Source: Heloderma charlesbogerti
Lineage: Eukaryota; Chordata; Lepidosauria; Squamata; Helodermatidae
Length of the DNA stretch: 64,000 nucleotides
NCBI GenBank assembly: GCA_026122225.1
Contig: JANEZZ010002668.1
Location: 186,001-250,000, forward strand
Reading direction: 5' to 3'
Below, piece after piece: positions 55,261-64,000 of this stretch (position 1 is its first letter; every line of letters begins with the position of its first letter). The notes beneath the pieces are model-generated. The model saw only the letters and a program-made list of their open reading frames with translations. It was not told where the DNA came from and made no database searches. Made by a program: the position numbers and the translations under genes.

Positions 55261-56885
55261 TAAATACCAGAATTCTGAATATCATATACTCATCTATTGC
55301 TCATTCAAAATGCATTTGGAGCCATTTTAGCTTTCATTTCCCCCCAGCAGCCAGAAGTTCTGATGGCAGTTACATGGAGAGCTAGAGCGAGCAGGAAAAA
55401 GGCATCTACACTGCAAGCTGTCCAATTTTCTATTAAAACACATTTTAGCAAAAGTGTCCTAACATTCTGATAGGTCCTCTTTCCACAAAGAATCTTCCAA
55501 TCATTGTAGCAAGGGGACAGACTTGTGAAAGTCCATAAAAGAGGGAGACAAGAGCTTTATTTTTTCTTTTCTGTTTTGTTTGCCTGTTCTTCCTTCTTGG
55601 TGACTCAGTATTTGCAGGTTCCTATGGTCTTTCTTTGTCTTATTTAATTGCCTGTAAGACAGGGATACTTTGACCTAATCATATGAAATCTGGCAGATCT
55701 GATTCCTTGGAGGGGTAGTAAATCCCTGCAATTTTCATGCTAGTTAGGTGGAAAATACAGAAGTTCCAGGCAGCAGAAGACTAGTGTGGGTCTCCCATTT
55801 AAAGCAATGGGAAATGAAAATGAATGGAAACAATGAAAACAATTTAATAAGGACAGTAACTGTGATTTTAACAAATGAATAACTATATGAATGATGTCTT
55901 AATAATAAAAAAATAGGACACAATAGCTAACCCCCCCCCCCGAAACTTCCACAGTCTTAGTTCAAATTGAGTCGTATAGAGTAATATGTGTGGTATAAAA
56001 AAAATAGTGGCCATAGGTAACTAACAAAGATATGCATTCCTATTTACACGGAGAGATTGATGGAAATGTTCAAGGTTTGTGTGTGTAAAATGTGTCAGTC
56101 CTCATCTGTCTTTCCACACAAAGTTGCCTATCAAGCCACTCAGAGGGAGCCTTAGAGTTTTCATCACTCAAGATAGCAGTGCCATTCATCACCCCGTTGC
56201 AGCTTCTTCCTCTCACTCACTGCACTGTTTGCTTGAGTACCACCTGCTGCTTTCTCTTTCTCTTCAGGTAGCTGGGGAAGAACATCCCAAAATAGTCATG
56301 GCTTTCTACAAGGACAGTTTTCTCTATTTCTGTGCCATCTTATATCAAACAGGCCATTCTGGGAAGCTGGATTTATTCTGGAGACTCTTCCCTGTTTACT
56401 AGAGGAAGAGGTGAAGCATTTAAGTGACAGTATAGAGGGTAGCAGCAGTTGATGACAGAGCCAGTGGCAGAATTCTGCCCCCACACACATAAAAATTGCC
56501 TCATGGTCAGGCCAGATTCAAAACCAGTTGAAAGGCAATAAAAATACTAATTACAAAGACATGGCAAAAGTCAATGGGTAGGATACAGAGTTCCCTTTCC
56601 ATGAAAAAGAAGGGGTTTCCATGAAAAAGAAGGGCATTTGTGGAAGGGATAGTAATTCAGCAGAGGCTCTCACTGGAGAAAAGATGGGAGGTAATTTTCA
56701 GTGATTCTCACTTCCTCCTGAAGCCCCTTCCCCCACCTCCCATATTGTTCCACAGGGTGTCTCAGCCCCCCAGAGCAGTGTTTCAGGGGGAACAAGGGGC
56801 AGGAGGAATTGAGGAAAACTGACTCTTCTGAACTTCCTCCAACAGACGTGCCCCATGATGTGAGTGGAGTTCACTGACTTGTGAT
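55261..56885. other. CNTN1 intron, no features
   Basis: Frames 56079-56402 (+) and 56698-57075 (-) have no domains. A short direct repeat (ttccatgaaaaagaagggg-like, twice) is at about 56597-56636. A C run is at 55931-55940. Confidence 0.35.
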
Positions 56886-57308
56886 TAGGGATGTCGGATA
56901 AATCTGCAATGGATTGTAGTGAGTTTGGATTTGCATGAATCTGACCTGCGGATTCTGTACCTGACCGGCTTTTTCTGAGCCATGCCAATTCTGTGAACTT
57001 GTGGGCTGGTTTTTCATGGGGGGCGGGAATTTGTGCTAATTCACATAGCGCTAATGCACACTTGTGCAAATGCACTAATCTGCATAAATTAATGTGTATT
57101 TGTGCTATTTTGCATTAACTAACCTAGCTAATGTACGTTAGTGCATATAGCAGTAATGTGAAATAATGCTAATGCAAACTAGGGCAAATAGAATGAAATC
57201 CAGGTAAAAAAACATCCAATTACATCAAAGAGCAGATGATGGAATGAAAGATGCCTGAAAATCCATGAAACAGACAGAATGGATTTAACAAAGTCTGAAC
57301 ATCCCTAC
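56886..57308. mobile_element. hAT MITE, AT-rich foldback subfamily (copy J)
   Basis: A 423-bp element with a perfect 8-bp target duplication CTTGTGAT (56878-56885, 57309-57316). Ends are TAGGGATGTCGGATAAATC and, read inward from the right, TAGGGATGTTCAGAC. The interior repeats short motifs such as gcactaat / attagtgc and tgcataa, giving AT-rich foldbacks like copy I. Non-autonomous. Confidence 0.9.
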
Positions 57309-57316
57309 TTGTGATA

Positions 57317-58863
57317 TATCTAACTTTTTCAAATTCTTGTATATGTATAGGAAATACGATTTTGGCACTTTTTCTGGCCTATCAGCATATTCAACAGTCT
57401 TTTAGCATATTTCCTCAACTTCCAGTTATTAAAGGAGAAGTCAAGTCCAGAGAGGATGCCAAGCCTACCACCTTACAATCAGAACAACTTTTCATCTGGC
57501 AATCTAACATCCAGTTATCTGACTTACTGTATATAAATACTGTGTTCTTATGTATAAAACATTCTGTTCTGTTAATCTCCTGCTGCAGCCCATATATTTA
57601 TGGCAGACATCTTATGTAGAGACCTGGCTAATTCATTGTATAAATCAATTTCAGCCGTGGAAATTTTACATTCACTTTTATTTTTAAGCCTATGATTAAA
57701 GCATCTATGGTAGAGGGTGAAGAGTGCATCTTTGAACATGGTATTTGATTCTGTTTGAGGTAGCAACCACTGTGCTGGATTTCTATGCAGCCATTGGCCA
57801 AAATATAGTTCAAAGCTACAAGTCATGGATTCTTAAAACACTTCTGCACAAAAATGTCTAGAAACAAAACCAGAGGAAGTCAGCCATACTTAACTCCCAC
57901 TGAAATCAATGTGACCTAAGCACACAGTGAAAAACCTACATCTTACTGATTTCAAGTTGTAATTGCCTAATAAGAGTATACCCTCTTAATGGATAAAATA
58001 TTAAGGAGGTTTGGTTCTTCAAGTTAAAATTGGCCAATCTAGAAGAAATGTGTTGAAGTTCCACTGCAAACAATGGGTCTTACAGAACCATCTTAGTCTA
58101 TCCAACCATATTTAACAATGGATTACAATATACACTCATGAAAAACATTATTTATGTTAGGCTGGTACATTGCCACACTGGCAAACCACACTTTGAGATC
58201 AATTTTGATCAAGAACACATTTGTACTGTTATTGTGAAGTATACCCTCAAGGCATTCATTCTAGCCGAATGAAATTTGCTTCAGTTACCCATACATTTCC
58301 TGCTAACTCAGACAAACAGTATACTGTATCACATATCTTCTAAATGCAGTGCTTATGGGTGAGAAGAAAAAGTTACCATCATTTGGCTTATGGTACTATG
58401 CCTACTGAGAGATTTGAGGGGATGCAAGGCTAAAAGTGTAAATCTTATGAATATTTTATACAAATCCCAGATGGATGGGGTAGCCTTATGTTACTCAGTT
58501 GTGAAGGAAATAAATTCTGCACATCTTCAAAACCAGTGTCTTCTTTATTATTACTTCCTGTAAGACAAGACTGCAGACTGACATTCAAACAGTTCTGGAG
58601 AAAAACACTGGCTCAAATTAACTGTTGTGTCCAACATTTTCCATGGTATGGTATCTGAGCACTGAGCAATACATGAAGTCTCGTGTTGTTATTGTTTAAA
58701 AAAAAAAAGTCTGGTACACATGGATAACCTATTCAGAAGCAGAGTTTAAAAAAAGCAGTATTACAGGAGTGAAGGAAAAGGAACCAGAGCGCAAGCTCAT
58801 TGGAAGACCCACTGATTGGGTGATTACACAATAACCAGGGACAATTTCTAACTTATAGAAAGA
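57317..58863. other. CNTN1 intron, no features
   Basis: AT-rich intronic sequence. A trace of the short MITE core may be at about 57885-57925. Nothing else assigned. Confidence 0.35.
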
Positions 58864-59003
58864 GGGCAGCTTGTGCCACAGGATTGTGCCCCCCCAGATG
58901 TTTTAGCCTACAATTCCCATCAGCCCTAGCCAGCATAGCTAATGTTGAAGGGTGATGGGAGATGTAGGCCAAAACATCTGGAGGGCCACAAGTTGCCTAC
59001 CCT
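58864..59003. mobile_element. Foldback MITE
   Basis: About 140 bp folding on itself: ccagatgttttagcctaca pairs with tgtaggccaaaacatctgg, and outside these gggcagcttgtg pairs with cacaagttgccta. A shorter relative is at 9466. No clear target duplication. Confidence 0.6.
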
Positions 59004-59025
59004 TGTACTAGAGGGACTGATTACA

Positions 59026-59073
59026 GGTTGGGCATACCTGTTTCCCAGCCTCTGGAAACAGGTACGCCCAACA
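59026..59073. repeat. Hairpin with GTTGGGCATACCTGTTTCC arms
   Basis: gttgggcatacctgtttcc pairs with ggaaacaggtacgcccaac across a short loop (cagcctct). One mismatch (a/g) lies in the stem. It lies right after the foldback MITE. Confidence 0.9.
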
Positions 59074-59234
59074 GTTCAGTCCAGTTCCATTCCATGGGAC
59101 TTTTTTCTGTCTGTGCCAAAACAGAGTCCCTGGAAACAGTAACCATATAGCTAATTCACTTGCTGAATGCCTTTCATGAAGACAGATCTGATTAAAAAAA
59201 AAAACATTAGTCATCCAAATTAATCACAATTAAT

Positions 59235-61391
59235 GGATTTTGTCCTATCTATCAGATCATGAGCTTCTTGTTGCAAAATTTTGGCTTAAATTGAAGAACG
59301 TAGGGAAAACCACTAAACCATTCAGGTATGACCTAAATCATATCCCTTATGAATATACAGTGGAGGTGAGGAATAGATTTCAGGGATTAGACCTGATAGA
59401 CAGAGTGCCTGAGGAACTATGGACGGAGGTCCGTAACATTGTTCAGAAGGCAGCAACTCAATCCATCCCCAAGAAAAAGAAATGCAAGAAAGCCAAGTGG
59501 CTGTCTGATGAGGCTTTACAATAGCTGAGGAAAGAAGGGAAGCGAAAAGCAAGGGAGAAAGGGGAAGATATATCCAACTGAATGCAGAGTTCCAGAGAAT
59601 AGCAAGGAGAGATAAGAAGGCCTTCTTAAATGAACAATGCAAAGAAATCGAGGAAAACAACAGAATGGGAAAGACTAGAGATCTCTTCAAGAAAATCGGA
59701 GATCTCAAGGGAACGTTTTGTGCAAAGACGGGCATGATAAAGGACAAAGAAGGCAGGGACCTAACAGAAGCAGATAAGATTAAGAAGAGGTGGAAAGAAT
59801 ACACAGAAGAACTATACAGGAAAGATCTGAATCTCCCTGATAGCCATGATAGTGCGGTCACTGAACTTGAGCCGGACATCCTAGAGAGTGAAGTCAAGTG
59901 GGCCTTAGGATGCATTACTAACAACAAAGCTAGCGGAGATGACAGTATTCCAGCTGAGCTATTTAAAATCCTAAAAGATGATGCTGTTAAAGTGCTGCAT
60001 TCAATATGCCAACAAATTTGGAACACTCAACAATGGCCACAAGACTGGAAAAGGTCAGTTTACATTCCAATTCGAAAGAAGGGCAATGCCAAAGAGTGTT
60101 CAAACTACCGCACAATTGTGCTCATTTCACATGCCAGCAAGGTGATGCTCAAAATCCTACATGCTAGGCTTCAGCAGTATGTGAACCGAGAACTACCAGA
60201 AGTACAAGCTGGGTTTAGAAGAGGCAGAGGAACTAGAGATCAAATCGCCAACATTCGCTGCAACATGGAGAAAGCAAGAGAATTCCAGAAAAACGTCTAT
60301 TTCTGCTTCATTGACTACGCTAAAGCCTTTGATTGTGTGGATCACAACAAACTGTGGCAAATTCTGAAAGTGATGGGAGTACCAGACCACCTTACCTGTC
60401 TCCTGAGAAACCTGTACGAGGGTCAAGAAGCAACAGTAAGAACCAGAGCTGGAACAACCGAGTGGTTCAACATTGGGAAAGGAGTACGACAAGGCTGAAT
60501 ATTGTCACCGTGCTTATTTAACTTATATGCAGAGTACATCATGAGAAATGCCGGGTTGGATGAATCAGAGGTCGGAATTAAGATTGCTGGGAGAATTACC
60601 AACAACCTCCGATATGCAGACGATACCACCCTAATAGCAGAAAGCGAAGAGGACCTAAAGAGCCTCTTGTTGAGGGTGAAAGAGGAAAGTGCAAAAGCTG
60701 GTTTGAAACTCAACATTAAAAAAACAAAGATCATGGCATCTGGCCCTATCACGTCCTGGCATATAGAAGGGGAAGAAATGGAAGCAGTGACAGATTTTAC
60801 TTTCTTGGGCTCCAAGATCACCGCAGTCGGTGAGTGTAGCCATGAAATTAAAGACGCTTGGTCCTTGGGAGGAAGCTATGGCAAACCTAGACAGCATAGT
60901 AAGAAGCAGAGACATCACATTGCCGACAAAGGTCCATCTAATCAAACTACTGGTTTTCCCAGTAGTAATGTATGGCTGTGAGAGCTGGACTATAAGGAAG
61001 GCTGAGTGCCGAAAAATGGATGCTTTCGAACTGTGGTGCTGGAGAAGACTCTTACGAGTCCCCTGGACTGCAAGGAGGTCAAATCAGTCATTCCTAAAGG
61101 AAATCAACCCTGAGTGATCATTGGAAGGACAGATACTGAAGCTGAAGCTCCAATATTTTGGCCACCTAATGCGAAGAGAAAACTCTCTGGAAAAGACCCT
61201 GATGCTGGGAAAGACTGAAGGCAAAAGGAGAAGAGGACGGCATAGGCTGAGATGGCTAGATAGCATCAGCGATGCAATGAATATGAACTTGAGCACACTC
61301 CGGGAGAGAGCGGAGGACAGGAAGGCCTGGCGTGCTATGGTCCATGGGGTCACGAAGAGTCGGACATGACTGAACGACTGAACAACAACAA
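59235..61391 (+). mobile_element. RTE-BovB LINE in the CNTN1 intron
   Basis: A 5'-truncated BovB begins inside the endonuclease (SDHELLVAKFWLKLKN) and runs through the reverse transcriptase to its 3' end (gactgaacgactgaacaac). It lies antisense to CNTN1 within its last intron. The 3' end matches the copy at 21621 and the tail of the Sauria SINE at 6589. Confidence 0.92.
59240..61369 (+). pseudogene. BovB endonuclease/reverse transcriptase, broken
   Basis: The RTE-type polyprotein nicks DNA with its endonuclease and copies the LINE RNA with its reverse transcriptase. The first frame (59240-59524) holds the endonuclease C-terminus and stops at TAG 59522-59524. The second (59665-60498) carries RT blocks 0-4: SGDDSIPAELFK, GFRRGRGTRDQI, FCFIDYAKAFDCVDH (catalytic aspartate) and VRQG, ending at an in-frame TGA (60496-60498). 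Reading continues in frame to LRYADDTTLIAES (catalytic YADD) and on to 60981. A frameshift near 60850 leads to the C-terminal blocks (LQYFGHLMRRENSLEKTL, GVTKSRT). Several stops and shifts make it inactive. Confidence 0.92.
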
Positions 61392-61612
61392 ATCATCCCA
61401 CTTAATGGCAAAATCTGAAAAAGAAGACAAGAACCTGATTCCAATAGAGTATATTTTGTTTATTGAGGAATGGTTGAATCCTGATTATGATGGAAAAGAT
61501 TGGATATTTGTTCTGGAATATTTTTATTAGAATGAAAGTGGAATATACTCTGCAGAAAAGGGAATATATACTTTTATATTTCAAATCCAGATATATTTTA
61601 AAGGCTACATAC

Positions 61613-61769
61613 CTGGAATTTTTACTTGAGCTACTTCTCCATCTCCCCCTTCACTGTGCACTCGAACTTCAACAACATATTGACCCTTAACAGGGGCGGG
61701 AACTTCTATATAATGTTTACCTGTCTTAAACAGTGTGCCATTAAACTGGCCATCGGGTCTATAGAGCAC
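61613..61769 (-). CDS. CNTN1: Contactin-1, penultimate coding exon (end of last FN3 domain)
   Basis: A 157-nt exon on the minus strand, open throughout. The acceptor is ttgtctctaaaag just above 61769 and the donor is attccag|gtatgt at 61613/61612. It encodes the second half of the fourth, membrane-proximal fibronectin III domain: VLYRPDGQFNGTLF, a middle block, then GQYVVEVRVHSEGGDGE and the final strand. The family role is adhesion and signalling at neuronal and axo-glial membranes. The exon ends with one base of a glycine codon that the exon at 54924-55003 completes, so the two join exactly in phase. The upstream exons lie beyond the window end, and I found none between 61770 and 64000. The only alternative is another contactin paralogue; the C-terminal tail favours CNTN1. 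Confidence 0.92.
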
Positions 61770-61840
61770 CTTTTAGAGACAAAATATAACATGGTACAAG
61801 AGGTAAGTCCACAGTATAATTTGAGTACTAAAACACATAT

Positions 61841-62080
61841 TGGGTTGGATCCAGATTTAGGCGTGTACAACCAGGCTGGCAGAAGTAGACTTCCCCATTC
61901 CCTCCTCCCCACAGCAGCCACCCCAGCCACCTGAAAATGCTATACAGTGGGTTGGGGGACCCTGCTGAATGGGGTGAGCTGTGGTGCAGGGGGGAAGGGG
62001 AATCCCCGAAAACTAAGCAGAGGTACCTTCCATAAGTGGAGCCCTTCCGTCCCCAGAAGGCAGTTCCTGGATCCAACCCA
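61841..62080. mobile_element. MITE with TGGGTTGGATCCAG ends
   Basis: A 240-bp element with perfect 14-bp terminal inverted repeats (TGGGTTGGATCCAG at 61841-61854, complement at 62067-62080). No convincing target duplication. It lies in the CNTN1 intron 71 bp upstream of the exon at 61613-61769. Confidence 0.75.
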
Positions 62081-62901
62081 TTTCATTCTAAAAAAGCATT
62101 AAAGAAATAACTAAAGAATGAAATGAACATTTACAAGAATACCAAAATTAAGTGCATTGTTCTAATGGGAATGCTCAGGTAATTTAAACTGATTTCCAGT
62201 TTTAACTGGCTAAATCTCTAACTACGTCCATCTCTATCTGGCTAAAATAGATGTGATGTCCAGAGATCCATGATTGATCTTGCACAGTTTTTACGAATGG
62301 CAGATACAACTACATGTCTGTGAAATGTGTGTGAGTAGGAAAGAGAAATTTGGATCAGAGCCACAGTGCTGAATGAGAATGGATTTTTTAAAAACATTTT
62401 TCTTTCTGTGCCATTTTCCAAATCAAAGTCCCCCTCTAGAGTTGCTATTTGCCCCTCAAGGGAAAACTTACATGATGTGAGAAAAAATCTCTGTCTTAGA
62501 TCCATGGGAGTTTAAATATGAGATTTGAGCCTAGCTAATCCAACAAATCCAAAATTCATGGCATATTTGGAGGAACTAGGTGAGAAATAATTGTTAACGG
62601 TCTCATAAGCTACCATGATTTTCCTCTTCATAGGTCATTTTAAAAAATAAAACTGAAAAATGGCTGACTTTCGTCTCTATTTCTTCTCTAGATTGGTGAG
62701 AGTAGATTGACAAATAACCCTCACCATAATGGAATGTGTGTGTTTAGGTTTTGCCTTACCTATACTGTGGACGTCGGTGCAGGTGACAGTGGGTTGAGAT
62801 CCCTCCTTATGAGCATCAGGAATGATGCATAGCTCCACTTGTCAGAGCTGAGTAGCATCCAGAGCATAGAGAGAGAAGCTCCAGCACAGCCTTCCACCGG
62901 A
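62081..62901. other. CNTN1 intron, no features
   Basis: No assigned repeat or exon. A donor-like site on the minus strand (gtataggtaaggc, near 62755-62767) is not preceded by an open exon. Confidence 0.4.
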
Positions 62902-63078
62902 ACATGGGAATCTGCCTCATACCAAGTCAGCATATTGGTCCATCTAGACCAGTATTGTCAACACTGACTCGTGGCAGCTCTCAAGGGTCTCAGGCAGGAG
63001 TTTTTCCTGACCTGTCTGGAGATGCCTCCTGCATGCAAACCATGTGCTCTACCATTCAGTGGTGGCCCCCCCTGGCTG
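62902..63078 (-). mobile_element. tRNA-derived SINE
   Basis: The plus strand reads aacatgggaatctgcctcataccaagtcag and ends gtgctctaccattcagtggtggcc, the reverse tRNA-like head. It is the same family and orientation as 48060-48415. The B-box region is partly deleted (tggagatgcctcctgcatgc lacks the usual spacer). Confidence 0.7.
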
Positions 63079-63109
63079 GGGCATGCTGGAAGTTATGATC
63101 CAGTTAGGG

Positions 63110-63440
63110 ATGTAAGATAAATCCATTTGGGGGGTGGAGTGTGATGAGTTTTCCTACGCTCAGCCCCCAGGACTTCATTTGGGTTTCCACTGTTGCACCT
63201 AACTTGATCTGCAGTGAGTTGGCCAGTTTGCGGATTTTCAAGGATTTTTGCACATTTTTAATGTTGCTCAGATTTCTGAGCAATTTGGGCAAATTATGGC
63301 CAAATTTGCATAATTTGTGCAAATTTGCATAATTTGTGCAAATTCGATTTTAATTTTTGCCATAATTTGTGCGAATTGCTCAGAAAAAGGATCACCTCTT
63401 TTTCTGTGCTCTATGGGACCGAGGCTCCTGATACTCACTT
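63110..63440. mobile_element. hAT MITE, AT-rich foldback subfamily (copy K), right end not found
   Basis: It starts TAGGGATGTAAGATAAATCC. The interior has tgctcagatttctgagca (a hairpin), two direct repeats of caaatttgcataatttgtg, and gccataatttgtgcg, like copies I and J. I could not find a matching right end or target duplication, so the right limit is a guess. The rest of the window (63441-64000) shows nothing assignable except a T run at about 63527-63539. Confidence 0.5.
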
Positions 63441-64000
63441 CCTCTGGTGAAATGAGAAAAGTGTCATAAAGGATTCCCAGCCATCACCGACTTTCCCGGC
63501 CCTGTGGAATGTGCGCAAATGCTCCCTTTTTTTTTTTTTAATTGGATATTCGCAGTTGTGCAGTTGTATAACTGCAGCTATCCAAAATTTAGAGACTAGT
63601 CATGGCTGGAGCCTTCTATGTTGCAGTTGTCAAACATATAAGGTAACAGTCAAGGCTACACTGTATATAGGCTGTTTTGACAGCCTTGCACAGTTCACAG
63701 GTGTGGAAACACAATGAAGATACCCACTTAGTATGGGGATCCCTGCTAAGAATCCCCACTTGCCCAAGTCCCCAGCAACCAGTTTTCATTAAAAAGTGCA
63801 CGCTGTTCCCTTTTCCTCTCCCAAATGTAGTAACTGCTTCTACTTTGATAGCTGCATTTGGGAGCGAAAAGAGAGTCTTCTTCAAGCAGACCTACGTGCC
63901 TCCCCCTTTCCCCTCCCATTTCCCTTAGCACTTTGGGAGTGAAAAAGGGGTGAAACGCACTTTTCTATGACAACTGGTTGCTGCCAATTCTGGGAGGGGT

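Noticed and set aside
62755..62900. A further CNTN1 exon on the minus strand, suggested by a gtaaggc donor-like site
   Set aside because: All three frames upstream of the donor contain stops before any plausible acceptor, and the residues do not resemble a fibronectin III domain.

Overview
The window looks like a piece of a squamate reptile (lizard-type) nuclear genome. The evidence is a dense mix of retrotransposons typical of that group: two RTE-BovB LINEs, a Sauria SINE whose 3' tail matches BovB, many L2 and CR1 LINE pieces, MIR-like SINEs, tRNA-derived SINEs, a Tc1 element, a chromodomain Gypsy element and a large set of hAT-like foldback elements. There are no bacterial features. Nearly all open frames are transposon remnants or chance frames.

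One host gene is supported. On the minus strand, two exons at 61613-61769 and 54924-55003 join in phase and encode the C-terminus of contactin-1 (CNTN1): the end of the last fibronectin III domain, then the hydrophobic GPI-anchor tail ending at a TGA stop. About 2.5 kb of AT-rich, repeat-poor sequence below the stop (roughly 52450-54923) is the likely 3' UTR. Positions 55004-61612 are the last intron, which carries a BovB LINE and several small transposons. Everything below about 52 kb appears to be the intergenic region downstream of CNTN1.

Layout: 1-3.3 kb is unassigned plus short MITEs; 3.4-4 kb is a LINE 3' end; 4.6-6.4 kb holds two palindromic hAT MITEs (copies A and B); 6.6 kb has a Sauria SINE; 7-15 kb is mostly unique with SINE, L2 and MITE pieces; 15.2-18.5 kb is a LINE cluster; 19-19.8 kb is palindromic copy C; 20-23.4 kb holds L2, CR1 and BovB; 23.9-24.4 kb is hAT copy D; 25.5-31.9 kb is SINE, L2 and hAT pieces; 34.2-36.2 kb has two hAT elements; 36.8-38.3 kb is a Tc1 element; 38.6-39.4 kb is copy E; 39.75-46.3 kb is a full-length Gypsy element with copy F inside its 5' LTR; 46.5-47.3 kb is a Harbinger-like MITE carrying two inverted 5S rRNA-like segments; 48 kb has tandem SINEs; 50.2-51.2 kb is truncated copy G fused to an L2 5' part; 52-64 kb is the CNTN1 3' end and introns.

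The most unusual content is a family of non-autonomous hAT-type elements (A, B, C, E, F, G; related cassettes in D) with 8-bp target duplications and TAGGGRTG ends. Their interiors are palindromes built from palindromes, up to a 484-bp hierarchical inverted repeat in F. Most carry outward-pointing AGGTAAG splice-donor-like motifs near the ends. The Gypsy 3' LTR preserves the empty target site for copy F, which shows directly that the element moved.
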